64,000 nt of DNA from Alphaproteobacteria bacterium (GTDB lineage Bacteria > Pseudomonadota > Alphaproteobacteria > SMXP01), in the NCBI GenBank assembly GCA_028285305.1, contig JANQPV010000044.1, positions 248,001 through 312,000 on the forward strand. The letters are read 5' to 3'. The notes under the pieces were generated by a model. That model did not search any database. It was not told the origin of the DNA and saw only the letters and a program-made list of their open reading frames with translations. The position numbers and the translations under genes are program-made. Of the stretch, positions 1 to 8,191 are shown piece after piece; within the stretch, counting starts at the first letter, position 1; every line of letters starts with the position of its first letter.

Positions 1-454
1 GAGTGGCTGCAAAGCCAGCATGAAGCTGAATCACATTGTCATAAACGCGCCTGTCTGCGTACGGACCGTCCTGGCCGAAGCCGGATATGGAGATGTAGAT
101 AAGGTCGGGATTGACTTGTTTCAGATCTTCGTAGCTCAGGCCCAATCGCTGGATAGCGCCGGGCCGAAAGTTCTGTATGAAGACGTCGGTATCCTTCACC
201 AGTTCTTTAACAAGGTCGCGGCCTTTTTCGGATTTGACATCGACCGCGATGGATCTTTTGTTGCGGTTGACGGCGGCATAAAAGGAACAGACCTCTTTGT
301 ACTTGGGGCCCAAGTGCCGCATGGTGTCGCCGACAATAGGTGGTTCCACTTTGATCACTTCTGCGCCCTGATCCGCGAGGTACTTCGTCGCCATGGGCGC
401 GGTGATCATGGTTGCGAGTTCAACAATCTTTACGCCAGCAAGCGGTCCGGGCAT
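1..454 (-). CDS. CaiB/BaiF-family CoA-transferase (N-terminal part, cut by window edge)
   Basis: The reverse strand reads from an ATG at 454 out through the window start, giving about 151 residues beginning MPGPLAGVKIVELATMITAP. The family signature is clear: G-V-K-I-V-E-L, then A-D-Q-G-A-E-V-I-K-V-E-P-P, N-R-N-K-R-S-I-A-V-D and F-I-Q-N-F-R-P-G-A. Class III CoA-transferases move CoA between acyl groups in the cytoplasm; the catalytic aspartate normally lies further downstream, outside the window. A GGAGG Shine-Dalgarno sits just before the ATG. The gene is divergent from the coq7-like gene. Substrate cannot be told from this fragment. The family call is firm, the length unknown. Confidence 0.9.
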   Translation of the reverse strand, partial: MPGPLAGVKIVELATMITAPMATKYLADQGAEVIKVEPPIVGDTMRHLGPKYKEVCSFYAAVNRNKRSIAVDVKSEKGRDLVKELVKDTDVFIQNFRPGAIQRLGLSYEDLKQVNPDLIYISISGFGQDGPYADRRVYDNVIQLHAGFAAT

Positions 455-605
455 GAAATCCTCCAGTAAAAAAATTCACATCTGACCGTTTTGTAGGGGA
501 TTGCAGCCGGAGTTAAAAGTGTTTGTGCGGCGAATTGAACGGAACCGCGGTTTCATTAGCTGTGGTACACCTCACTGCAGAGCACTTGGCCAAAATCTTC
601 ATGCT

Positions 606-1178
606 ATGGAAACGTCGGCAGATCGAAACACCCTCCTTATCCAACGCATCTTGCGTGTGAATCACGCGGGAGAGCATGGTGCAGTGTCGATTTATTCGGC
701 GCAGATCGCGCGAGCGCAAAAAGCGAATCCCGAATTGATTCCGTGGCTCACAGAGACCCTGGAGCACGAGAAGACGCATCGGGCGATGTTCCTGGAGGCC
801 ATGCCCTCAAGGGCGGCGAAACCTTGCCGAGCGCTGCAGGTCTGGTCCATTGGTGGAATGATACTTGGTTCTGTGACTGCTTTGTTCGGCCGTGCCGGAG
901 TTATGATTTGCACCGCCGCGGTTGAACGAACCGTTCACAAACATCTAGTGGAGCAAATCGGTTTCTTGGTCCGCCACGATCCGGAACTGGCGGACATCAT
1001 TCGATCCATCCAAGTGGAAGAGGATCAGCATCTGCAATATGCGGCGCAGCGGCTTGACCCTAACAGCGGTCTTGCCAAACTGGTTGGTCCTATCGTGGCG
1101 GTCGCGACTGAGCTGTTGATTTTGATTTCTACCCGAGGCGACTCGCGAAAGTTGAAGATGGATCTCGAGCAGGTTTGA
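606..1178 (+). CDS. coq7: Coq7-type demethoxyubiquinone hydroxylase
   Basis: Di-iron, ferritin-like hydroxylase of late ubiquinone biosynthesis (5-demethoxyubiquinone to 5-demethylubiquinone in the known family), peripheral to the inner membrane. From the ATG at 606 it is 190 aa. Visible ligand motifs: R-V-N-H-A-G-E-H-G-A (E23), H-E-K-T-H (E55, H58), A-A-V-E-R-T-V-H-K-H, and V-E-E-D-Q-H-L. The central hydrophobic G-G-M-I-L-G-S-V-T-A-L-F-G stretch matches Coq7. The frame stays open to 501, but the extra 35 residues resemble nothing in the family, so 606 is preferred although its ribosome site is weak. It stands alone between a divergent CoA-transferase and a convergent FMN protein. Confidence 0.88.
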   Translation: METSADRNTLLIQRILRVNHAGEHGAVSIYSAQIARAQKANPELIPWLTETLEHEKTHRAMFLEAMPSRAAKPCRALQVWSIGGMILGSVTALFGRAGVMICTAAVERTVHKHLVEQIGFLVRHDPELADIIRSIQVEEDQHLQYAAQRLDPNSGLAKLVGPIVAVATELLILISTRGDSRKLKMDLEQV

Positions 1179-1184
1179 GGCCGA

Positions 1185-1625
1185 TCAGCCGAGACTTCCC
1201 ATCTTCGCATAATCCGTCGTCAACCAGCGCTCCGGCTTCATTCGTACAAGGATTTGCCCTTTGAGCTCCGGGTCTTGCTCGATATATGCATCCCCCATTT
1301 CGTCGCCCAGATATCTCCGGGAAAGGGGGCGGGCGTGTTTCTCGAGATCGGGTTGTTCAATAGCGGAGACAGGCCCTTCAACAGATACATATTTGTAGGG
1401 TGGAGTTTCTGTCTGAACGCACAGGCAGAAGCGCTTTGCCTCCATCAGCAGTTTTCCCTTTCTGGAGTTCTCGCCGGTCAGGATCCAAGGCTCACCGCCT
1501 TCATCGTACCAGTACCATATAGGAGCGGTCAGAGTGCCGTTGTTTCCCTCCGCTACGCTGAAGACGGCGACATGTAGATCTGCGAGGAATGCTTCGCGCT
1601 CTTCTTTGGACATAATGAGTGACAT
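1185..1625 (-). CDS. Pyridoxamine-5'-phosphate-oxidase-like FMN-binding protein
   Basis: 146 aa split-barrel protein of the PPOX/flavin-reductase-like group. The order fits the fold: F-S-V-A-E-G-N-N-G-T-L-T-A-P-I-W-Y at about 22-38, then W-I-L-T-G-E-N-S-R-K-G-K-L-L at 47-60 (flavin phosphate contact region in the family), and Y-V-S-V-E-G-P-V near 78. An AGGAGAA ribosome site precedes the ATG at 1625. The gene lies 9 nt downstream of a crotonase on the same strand, so the two are probably co-transcribed. Whether it uses FMN, F420 or haem breakdown products cannot be told. Confidence 0.75.
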   Translation of the reverse strand: MSLIMSKEEREAFLADLHVAVFSVAEGNNGTLTAPIWYWYDEGGEPWILTGENSRKGKLLMEAKRFCLCVQTETPPYKYVSVEGPVSAIEQPDLEKHARPLSRRYLGDEMGDAYIEQDPELKGQILVRMKPERWLTTDYAKMGSLG

Positions 1626-1634
1626 TTGCTTCTC

Positions 1635-2471
1635 CTAGTCTTTGTCGTGACCAACACGGTAGTCCCCAAACTCCTTGTCGCGCACGTTGAGTGCGTGGGT
1701 GACGCCTTGTTTGAAGGACTCCATATAGGACTTGAACGACTTGGTTGTGAAACCCAGGGCCTGGATCTCCGTGCCGCTTCTCATGGCGGCGCGCGCGCCC
1801 ATAACTTCCATTGCGCGGTGGACGGACCGTTTATTGAGTTGCTGAAGATCGGTTGGGATCTTTGCAATGCGTTCGGCCTTGTCCAGAACATAGTCTTCAA
1901 GTTCGCCGGGTGGAAGCGCGCGGTTGGCGAAGCCCCATTCGGCGGCCTCTTTTCCGGAGATGGAATCGCCGGTCAGCATCAATTCCATGGCCCGGCGCAT
2001 ACCCATCATCCAGGGGTGATATTGCATATCGGGTGGGCTCATAGTGCGGACCACCGGATAACCGATCTTTGCGTCTTCGGCCACATAGACGAGATCGCAG
2101 GCCGTCGCCAGTTCCGTCCCGCCGGCGAGACAGTAGCCGTGCACTTGAGCGATGACGGGCTTGGCCAGATCCCACATGTGGAACCATCCGTCTACGACGT
2201 GGCGAGGCCAATTCCCTGCACCAGGCGATGTGTGATAGGGCTGGCCTTCGAGGTTGTTGGCAGCAAGATCATAGCCTGCGCAGAACGTTTCGCCGGCACC
2301 GCGAATAATCGTGCACCGGACGTCGTCGTCGTTATCGTTCTTGTCCAAAACATCAAAAATTTCTGTGCGAATTGTATTGTTCATTGGATTGCGTTTTTCC
2401 GGCCGGTTCAAAGTGATCCGCCGAACGAGAGGGCAAGGATCGTCAACAATAATCAATTCGTAGTCAGACAT
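1635..2471 (-). CDS. Enoyl-CoA hydratase/isomerase (crotonase) family protein
   Basis: 278 aa crotonase-fold enzyme acting on acyl-CoA thioesters. The oxyanion-hole segments are visible: G-E-T-F-C-A-G-Y-D-L-A near residues 60-70 and H-G-Y-C-L-A-G-G-T-E-L-A near 111-122. The second catalytic segment, normally E-V-x-L-G-x-x-P, reads P-V-V-R-T-M-S-P-P-D and lacks the usual glutamate, so a classic hydratase reaction is doubtful; another crotonase chemistry is possible. It leads a likely operon with the FMN protein downstream (9 nt gap) and is divergent from the ferredoxin gene. Family firm, reaction open. Confidence 0.85.
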   Translation of the reverse strand: MSDYELIIVDDPCPLVRRITLNRPEKRNPMNNTIRTEIFDVLDKNDNDDDVRCTIIRGAGETFCAGYDLAANNLEGQPYHTSPGAGNWPRHVVDGWFHMWDLAKPVIAQVHGYCLAGGTELATACDLVYVAEDAKIGYPVVRTMSPPDMQYHPWMMGMRRAMELMLTGDSISGKEAAEWGFANRALPPGELEDYVLDKAERIAKIPTDLQQLNKRSVHRAMEVMGARAAMRSGTEIQALGFTTKSFKSYMESFKQGVTHALNVRDKEFGDYRVGHDKD

Positions 2472-2565
2472 CTAAGTCTCCTCATGGTAGATGCAACGGG
2501 GCTGCTCGTGGCCCCAGTTTTCGGTTGATCGTCATCACACCCTAAAGTAAGGCTAGCTGCAACCC

Positions 2566-2670
2566 CTAGAGCCGTTTCGGTTTTGACGGGTACGCGAAAC
2601 TGGTCCAGATTCTTTATGTTGTGCGTTTCCCAGCGGTGAACCGGCTTCCGCCTCTTCTGGAAACGTTCGA
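2566..2670. repeat. Dispersed 105 bp palindromic repeat, copy A
   Basis: Non-coding element between the crotonase and ferredoxin genes. It starts CTAGAGCCGTTT and ends CTGGAAACGTTCGA, so its ends are roughly inverted. A gap-free alignment with 62042-62146 gives 78 matches in 105 positions. The best-kept blocks are the first 12 bases, GTTTCC, CGGTGAACCGG and CTGGAAACG. Resembles the CTAGAGC-ended intergenic repeats known in many alphaproteobacteria. The open frame upstream of the ferredoxin ATG runs through it, which argues against the longer ferredoxin start. Confidence 0.8.
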
Positions 2671-2701
2671 AAAGTGGAACCGACGGGAGGATGTTGGAAG
2701 T

Positions 2702-3022
2702 ATGGCAGAGATCTTCGTGACAAAACGCGATGGCAGTCTTCACCGGCTGGATGAGCCGGCTACGGGTCAGCCTCTCATGGAGGTGTTGCGTGACAACGAT
2801 ATGGACGTAGAGGCTCTCTGCGGTGGCTGTTGTTCCTGCGCCACGTGCCATGTTTTCATCGATCCTGAGTGGATGGCGAAGCTCGCTGAGCGCTCTGAAG
2901 ATGAGCGGGATCTGGTTTCTGAAACAGAATCCTATGACGAAGGCAGATCGAGATTGAGTTGCCAAATTCCGTTTACGGATGAGCTGACTGGGCTGAAGCT
3001 TACTGTGGCACCGGCGGATTAG
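2702..3022 (+). CDS. [2Fe-2S] ferredoxin, adrenodoxin-like
   Basis: 106 aa electron carrier. The cluster ligands fit C40-x5-C46-x2-C49 with the fourth at C87 (L-S-C-Q-I-P), the pattern of vertebrate-type/ISC ferredoxins and P450 redox partners. Two extra cysteines (C43, C44) sit inside the binding loop. ATG at 2702 is chosen because the frame upstream is a dispersed repeat; GGGAGG and GGAAG lie just before it. The stop overlaps the stop of the convergent SpoVR gene by 3 nt. No oxygenase or reductase partner is adjacent, so the partner is unknown. Confidence 0.88.
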   Translation: MAEIFVTKRDGSLHRLDEPATGQPLMEVLRDNDMDVEALCGGCCSCATCHVFIDPEWMAKLAERSEDERDLVSETESYDEGRSRLSCQIPFTDELTGLKLTVAPAD

Positions 3023-4503
3023 GCGCTTTTGGCGTCCATCTCGACGTCGTACCCCCAGAGCCGCTGGACGTATCCCAGGACCTTGGATCGCTGTTTGTCG
3101 TCTAAGGGTACGCTGCGGTGCATGAGATGGCTTAGCTTGAGTTTTCTGTCGGTGCTCAGATTTGCGCCAACGACCTGAATGTTCGGTTCCAGCACGCCAA
3201 TATCGTAAGAGCGGGACAGAGTTTCTCGCAACCGTCGATAGCCGAATTCATCGTGAATCGCACTTACTTCGTACACGGGGTTTTCTTCTTCATCTTTTAA
3301 CGCGAACAGTTTGAAATCCCGCATCACTTTGGGGCTCAAAAACTGCTCAATGAAGGATTCGTCCCTGAAGTTTGCCCAGGCATCCTTCAAACAGCCCCGC
3401 CAGTCTCCACAGCCTGCAAAGTCCGGAAACCAGTCTCTGTCTTCTGCCGTCGGGTCCTCGCAGATCCGTCTGATGTCTTGCATCATGGCGAAGCCGAGGG
3501 CATAGGGATTGATGCCCGAATATCTTTGGTCGTCAAAATCCGGCTGGAAGACAACACTGGAGTGGCTGTGAATGAATTCAAGATACGAGCCGTCGGTGAT
3601 CAAACCTTTTTCATGCAAGGTGTTCATGATGTAGTGGTGGACGAATGTCGCGCACCCTTCGTTCATGACTTTGGTTTGTTTTTGCGGATAGAAGTATTGG
3701 GCGACTGTGCGGACGATACGCAGGATTTCGGCTTGCCATTCGCGCAGCGTTGGGCTGTGTTTCTCAAGGAAGTATAGAACGTTCTCTTCCGGTAATCCGA
3801 GTTTTTCAGAGTGCTGAAGCGCTTCGCGTTCTTTTTCCAGTTTCTTTTGCCGGGCCTCATCGCGAAACGGCAACGTTCGCCAAAGATCATTGAACGTTTC
3901 GCGGTCATGGGCAAGGCGCCGCATAAGGCGTTGCTCGCGTTCTTCGTCGCTGGGCCGGGGTGGACGCGCATAACGGAACACTCCCTGATCCATGAGAGCG
4001 TGTGCCGCGTCGATAATATCTTCTACGGCGCCCACGCCAAACTCATCTTCGCATTTGGTGATGTACTTTTTGGCAAACTCGAGATAGTCGAGAATGCCTT
4101 CCGCATCAGTCCACTGACGGAACAGATAATTGTTCTTGAAGAAGTGATTGTGTCCGTATGCAGCGTGAGCCGTCACCAGGGCCTGCATCGTCATCGTGTT
4201 GTCTTCCATCAAATAGGAGATACACGGATTCGAGTTGATGACGATTTCGTAGGCCAGGCCCTGATAGCCGGCGCGATAAAGAATTTCTTCGCGCGCAAAC
4301 AGTTTTCCGAACGACCAATGCTTGTACATCAGCGGCATGCCATGGGACGAGTAGGCATCCAGCATTTGCTCGGTGGAAATGATCTCGACTTGGTTGGGGT
4401 AGACATCAAGCTTGAGGTCGTTGAGTGCGATGTCCTCAATGGCTTCAGATACGCGCTTTAGAGTTTCAAAATCCCAGTCGGCGCCTTCGTACAAATATGT
4501 CAT
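3019..4503 (-). CDS. ycgB: SpoVR family protein (YcgB-like)
   Basis: 494 aa, close to the usual length of SpoVR/YcgB proteins, whose biochemical role is unknown (needed for spore cortex in Bacillus, stress-linked in enterobacteria). Typical segments: H-W-S-F-G-K-L-F-x-x-E-E, Y-E-I-V-I-N-S-N-P-C-I-S-Y, A-H-A-A-Y-G-H-N-H-F-F, M-N-E-G-C-A-T-F-V-H-H-Y, and N-P-Y-A-L-G-F-A-M. The ATG at 4503 overlaps the yeaH stop as ATGA, the mark of translational coupling; the frame remains open to 4650 only inside yeaH. Third gene of the prkA-yeaH-ycgB operon. Confidence 0.95.
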   Translation of the reverse strand: MTYLYEGADWDFETLKRVSEAIEDIALNDLKLDVYPNQVEIISTEQMLDAYSSHGMPLMYKHWSFGKLFAREEILYRAGYQGLAYEIVINSNPCISYLMEDNTMTMQALVTAHAAYGHNHFFKNNYLFRQWTDAEGILDYLEFAKKYITKCEDEFGVGAVEDIIDAAHALMDQGVFRYARPPRPSDEEREQRLMRRLAHDRETFNDLWRTLPFRDEARQKKLEKEREALQHSEKLGLPEENVLYFLEKHSPTLREWQAEILRIVRTVAQYFYPQKQTKVMNEGCATFVHHYIMNTLHEKGLITDGSYLEFIHSHSSVVFQPDFDDQRYSGINPYALGFAMMQDIRRICEDPTAEDRDWFPDFAGCGDWRGCLKDAWANFRDESFIEQFLSPKVMRDFKLFALKDEEENPVYEVSAIHDEFGYRRLRETLSRSYDIGVLEPNIQVVGANLSTDRKLKLSHLMHRSVPLDDKQRSKVLGYVQRLWGYDVEMDAKSA

Positions 4504-5840
4504 GCCACCTTCGACTCCTTGGGTGGCCCGTTGCTGCTCAATTTGCGTTCGAACAATTTTCGGAATACAGGATAGATATCCGCAGGCTTTGAAATTCTTG
4601 TCATGGCAAAGTTGGACCAGTCGCGGTGCACCTTTCGATAGGCGCGCCAAAGCTCGGCACCGGTTTCTTCATCGGAGAAAACTTCCATCTCCCGCGCATC
4701 TAGAATTTCGATATAGGCATAGTACTGACAAATTGGCATGATCTTCGAGTTTAAGAGCTCCACGCAATGGTGAGCATCCCCTGATTGCGTGTACCCGTCC
4801 GAAGCTTGGGCGACGTAGATGTTCCAATCATTCGTCGCGTACCTATCGTCGACCACCTTTAGCATTTCTTCTAGCGCCGTACTGACGATCGTTCCCCCGC
4901 TTTGGCGGCTGTAAAAGAACGTTTCTTCGTCGACTTCCTGTGCCTCGTGAGTATGGCGTATGAAGACGATGTCGACGCGCTCGTAGCGCCGGCGCAGAAA
5001 AAGATGCAAGAGAATGTAGAAACGTTTCGCAAGATCTTTCTCGCGCTCGCCCATGGAGCCGGACACGTCCATGAGGCAGAACATCACGGCTTGGCTGGTT
5101 TCAACGGGTGTCTTGGCGAACGAATTAAAGCGTACATCGATCGGATCAACGAAGGCCACGCGCTTTTGTTTAGCCTCCAAGCGTTCCAACTCGGCGAGCA
5201 GCTCTCTTTTGCGCTCGACGTCCTCCGGTGTGGGCTCGGCTTTTGCTTCGAGGGCAAAGAGTTCTTCTTTGAGGGGGACCACGTCTTTTGATCTGGGGCG
5301 GCCAAGGGCGATGCGCCGGCCATACGCGTTGCGCATGGTGCGAATCAAATTGATGTTGTTGGGTGTTCCAACGGTCGTAAAGCCCGCGCGCCGATACTTG
5401 TATTGCTTGATCTCTTTAAGGCCCGTCTTAACCAAATTCGGAAGCTCCAGGTCTTCAAAAAAGAGGTCCAGAAACTCATCTTGGGTGAGGGTAAACTGGA
5501 AACTGTCCTCACCATCGCCGCTATCGCTTGCTTCTTTCCCTCGTCCTCCGGCACCCCCGCTTCGAGGCTTCTTGATTTGATCCCCTTGGACGAATTCTTT
5601 GTTGCCCGGATGCACGTGATCGCGTTCACCGCCTTGCCTTGAATAGCGAAAGCGCGGCTCCTCAGTTCCTTTGGTGGGGATTGAGATTTCTTGGCCACCC
5701 TCGAAGTCGGACACGGTGCGGTCCTTTAGGGACTTTTGAACGGCTTCTTTGATTTGTGTGCGCGCGCGATTGATGAAGCGCTGTCTGTTCCCAACGCTGC
5801 GTCCCTTAGGGTTGAGGCGCCTGTCAATAAAATGCGTCAT
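4500..5840 (-). CDS. yeaH: YeaH/YhbH family VWA protein (DUF444)
   Basis: 446 aa. The C-terminal half is a von Willebrand A-like domain with the metal-site motif D258-V-S-G-S-M-G. The N-terminal third is charged and Gly-rich (R-S-G-G-A-G-G-R-G-K near 93-102). YeaH/YhbH proteins always travel with the PrkA kinase and SpoVR and are thought to act with them in stress or stationary phase; the molecular job is not established. ATG at 5840 is preceded by an AAGGGCAGG stretch. A 93 nt gap with strong hairpins separates it from prkA; downstream it is ATGA-coupled to SpoVR. Confidence 0.95.
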   Translation of the reverse strand: MTHFIDRRLNPKGRSVGNRQRFINRARTQIKEAVQKSLKDRTVSDFEGGQEISIPTKGTEEPRFRYSRQGGERDHVHPGNKEFVQGDQIKKPRSGGAGGRGKEASDSGDGEDSFQFTLTQDEFLDLFFEDLELPNLVKTGLKEIKQYKYRRAGFTTVGTPNNINLIRTMRNAYGRRIALGRPRSKDVVPLKEELFALEAKAEPTPEDVERKRELLAELERLEAKQKRVAFVDPIDVRFNSFAKTPVETSQAVMFCLMDVSGSMGEREKDLAKRFYILLHLFLRRRYERVDIVFIRHTHEAQEVDEETFFYSRQSGGTIVSTALEEMLKVVDDRYATNDWNIYVAQASDGYTQSGDAHHCVELLNSKIMPICQYYAYIEILDAREMEVFSDEETGAELWRAYRKVHRDWSNFAMTRISKPADIYPVFRKLFERKLSSNGPPKESKVA

Positions 5841-5864
5841 CCTGCCCTTATCTTATCGTTTTCC

Positions 5865-5897
5865 GGCCACGTGGCCAGCGCGGGCGTTCCCGCCCGC
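5865..5897 (-). other. Two strong hairpins in the prkA-yeaH intercistronic gap
   Basis: GGCCACGTGGCC (5865-5876) is a perfect 12 bp palindrome. It is followed by GCGGGCG-TTCC-CGCCCGC (5880-5897), a 7 bp perfect stem with a 4 nt loop. Neither has a T tract on the transcribed (minus) strand, so this looks more like an mRNA processing or stability element than a terminator. That would let kinase and downstream genes be expressed at different levels. Confidence 0.55.
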
Positions 5898-5933
5898 TGC
5901 ATCGACGCAGAATTCGTTCAATGCATCTGAAGT

Positions 5934-7868
5934 CTAGCCAGCCTTGTTTACGCGCATGTACCACTCGACTAAGCGGCGGACCTGCTTTTCCGTATAGCCG
6001 CGCGACAACATGCGCTCAACGAATTCTTTGTGCTTGGTCTCGGTTTCGGAATCCTTTTTCGATTCGAAACTGATAACCGGAAGCAGATCCTCGACCTGGC
6101 TGAACATCCTCTTTTCGATGACGTTCCGAAGCTTTTCATATGAGGTCCAAGCCGGATTCTTGCCGGAGTTGTTGGCCCGGGCGCGCAAAGCGAACTTAAC
6201 AACCTCGTTGCGGAAGTCTTTGGGGTTGGCGATACCGGCGGGCTTTTCGATTTTGGACAGCTCCGTGTCGATCGCTTGGCGATCCAAGAGTTGGCCCGTG
6301 TCGGGGTCCTTGTAATCTTGGTCCTCAATCCAAGCGTCCGCGTAGGAAATGTATCGGTCAAACAGGTTTTGACCGTATTCGCTATAGGATTCCAAATAGG
6401 CCTTCTGGATTTCCTTGCCGATGAACTCGGCATAGCGCGGCGCAAGCTCCGATTTTATGAAATCAAAGTACCGGCGCTCCACGTCCTCTGCGAATTGCTC
6501 GCGTTTGATGGACTGCTCCAGAATGTACATTAGATGCACAGGATCGGCTGCGACCTCGTGAGTATCGTAGTTGAATGTTTCGGCGAGTACTTTAAAGGCG
6601 AAGCGTGTGCTGATCCCATTCATTCCCTCATCGACACCGGCTGCTTCCCGATATTCTTGAACGGATTTTGCCTTGGGGTCGGTATCTTTGAGCTTCTCTC
6701 CATCATAGACACGCATCTTGGAGTAGAGATTGGAGTTCTCATGCTCCTTTAGGCGGGTCATCACCGAGAACCGTGCCAGCATTTCCAGTGTTTCCGGTGC
6801 GCAATGGGTTGTTGCAAGCTCACTGCTGGACAGGAGCTTGTCATAGATCTGGGCCTCCTCCTTGACGCGCAAGCAGTAAGGGACTTTGACGACCGATATG
6901 CGGTCAAGAAAGGCTTCGTTGTTCTTGTTGTTTTTGAACAATTGCCATTCGGCCTCATTGGAGTGGGCCAGGACCAGACCTTGGAACGGAATGGGCCCCA
7001 GGGCCTCCGTGCCGACATAGTTTCCTTCTTGCGTGGCCGTCAGAAGTGGGTGCAGCACTTTAATGGGCGCTTTGAACATCTCCACAAATTCCAGGAGGCC
7101 TTGATTCGCCCGGCAAAGGCCGCCCGAATAGCTGTAAACATCCGGATCGTTCTGACTGAAATGCTCAAGTTTGCGGATATCCACTTTGCCAACCAATGTG
7201 GAAATGTCTTGATTGTTCTCGTCTCCCGGCTCGGTCTTACAGACGGCGATTTGACGTAATTTCGATGGGTAGATGCGTACAACTTCGAACTTCGAAATGT
7301 CACCGCCAAACTCGTCCAACCGCTTCACCGCCCAAGGTGACATGATCGTATTGAGGCGGCGGCGTTCAATGCCGTATTTGTCTTCCAAAAGTTCTGAGAG
7401 CTCTCTGGACCGGAACAGGCCCAAGGGAGACTCAAAAACGGGGCTGATCTCATCTCCGGCTTTGAGCACATAAATAGGATGGACTTCCATGAGGTCCTTG
7501 AGCTGCTCTGCAAGAGAAGACTTTCCGCCGCCGACAGGGCCCAAAAGGTAGAGAATTTGCCGCTTTTCCTCTAATCCCTGAGCCGCGTGTTTGAAGTATC
7601 CAACAATGCGCTCGATCGTGTCTTCCATTCCGTAGAAATTGGAGAACGACTTGTACCGCTTGATTGTCCGGTTAAAGAAGATTCGCGAAAGGCGAGGGTC
7701 TTTGCTGGTATCCACATATTCGGGTTCGCCGATGGCTTCGATCATTCGTTCGGCGGAAGTCGCGTACATCATCGGATTATCGCGACATTCCAGCAAGTAA
7801 TCTCTTAGACTAAGTGTTTCCTGTTTCTCTCTCGTATAGGATTTGGAGAACGCGTCAAATACATCCAT
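5934..7868 (-). CDS. prkA: PrkA-type serine protein kinase / AAA+ protein (YeaG)
   Basis: 644 aa, the normal PrkA length. An N-terminal AAA+ module carries the P-loop G-P-V-G-G-G-K-S at 110-117. The sequence continues through the PrkA core (P-L-G-L-F, L-C-R-A-N-Q-G-L-L-E-F-V-E, L-A-H-S-N-E-A-E-W) into the C-terminal PrkA domain. The family is reported both as a Ser/Thr kinase and as an ATPase linked to starvation or stress survival; which applies here is unknown. ATG at 7868 has GAGG 6 nt upstream. First gene of the operon with YeaH and SpoVR. In enterobacteria the operon is RpoS/sigma-54 controlled; I could not see a convincing site of that kind here. Confidence 0.96.
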   Translation of the reverse strand: MDVFDAFSKSYTREKQETLSLRDYLLECRDNPMMYATSAERMIEAIGEPEYVDTSKDPRLSRIFFNRTIKRYKSFSNFYGMEDTIERIVGYFKHAAQGLEEKRQILYLLGPVGGGKSSLAEQLKDLMEVHPIYVLKAGDEISPVFESPLGLFRSRELSELLEDKYGIERRRLNTIMSPWAVKRLDEFGGDISKFEVVRIYPSKLRQIAVCKTEPGDENNQDISTLVGKVDIRKLEHFSQNDPDVYSYSGGLCRANQGLLEFVEMFKAPIKVLHPLLTATQEGNYVGTEALGPIPFQGLVLAHSNEAEWQLFKNNKNNEAFLDRISVVKVPYCLRVKEEAQIYDKLLSSSELATTHCAPETLEMLARFSVMTRLKEHENSNLYSKMRVYDGEKLKDTDPKAKSVQEYREAAGVDEGMNGISTRFAFKVLAETFNYDTHEVAADPVHLMYILEQSIKREQFAEDVERRYFDFIKSELAPRYAEFIGKEIQKAYLESYSEYGQNLFDRYISYADAWIEDQDYKDPDTGQLLDRQAIDTELSKIEKPAGIANPKDFRNEVVKFALRARANNSGKNPAWTSYEKLRNVIEKRMFSQVEDLLPVISFESKKDSETETKHKEFVERMLSRGYTEKQVRRLVEWYMRVNKAG

Positions 7869-8130
7869 TATGGCCTCTTGGTGGTGCGGAATTGGCTACT
7901 CAAACACGGACCCACATCGCACTTAAGGTAGGCCCGATAAGATAATTCTATATTAACTGTGCCTCGTAAGTTTGGCGATTTATAGTCGGTTTCAAAAAAA
8001 GTTCTGTGGGCGGTGCAGTCCTGCATTGCAAAATGAAATGTGCTGGATCGTAAAGCAAATCTCGTCTCCCATACGCTTAGAGCCAGCAAAAACTTGACAT
8101 TTGCGTGATGAAGTATAGCGGCATTTGGCA

Positions 8131-8149
8131 TTTTGTCTTAGTGACAAAA
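8131..8149. promoter_or_regulatory. Inverted repeat TTTTGTC-N5-GACAAAA, probable operator
   Basis: Perfect 7 bp arms (8131-8137 and 8143-8149) around TTAGT. No T tract follows, so a protein-binding site is likelier than a terminator. Its centre (8140) is 42 bp, about four helical turns, from that of the next inverted repeat, which has the same 7-5-7 layout. Confidence 0.5.
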
Positions 8150-8172
8150 CGTCAGCCGACACCGTTCTATTT

Positions 8173-8191
8173 AGGTCAATGCTCTTGACCT
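8173..8191. promoter_or_regulatory. Inverted repeat AGGTCAA-N5-TTGACCT, probable operator
   Basis: Perfect 7 bp arms (8173-8179 and 8185-8191) around TGCTC, directly followed by TATAAT (8192-8197). A dimeric repressor or activator bound here would overlap that -10-like hexamer. Whether the hexamer serves the VWA gene on the plus strand is inference. Confidence 0.5.

Noticed and set aside
1626-2528. 300-codon plus-strand frame opposite the crotonase
   Set aside because: Antisense shadow; the minus-strand crotonase has clear motifs and a ribosome site.
7869-8130. Sigma-54 or EcfG-type promoter for prkA
   Set aside because: No GG-N10-GC at -24/-12 or GGAAC-N16/17-GTT pair could be found on the minus strand.
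7868-8131. 87-codon minus-strand frame just upstream of prkA
   Set aside because: Lies in A+T-rich regulatory DNA, has no start signal, and its end merely touches the prkA start.
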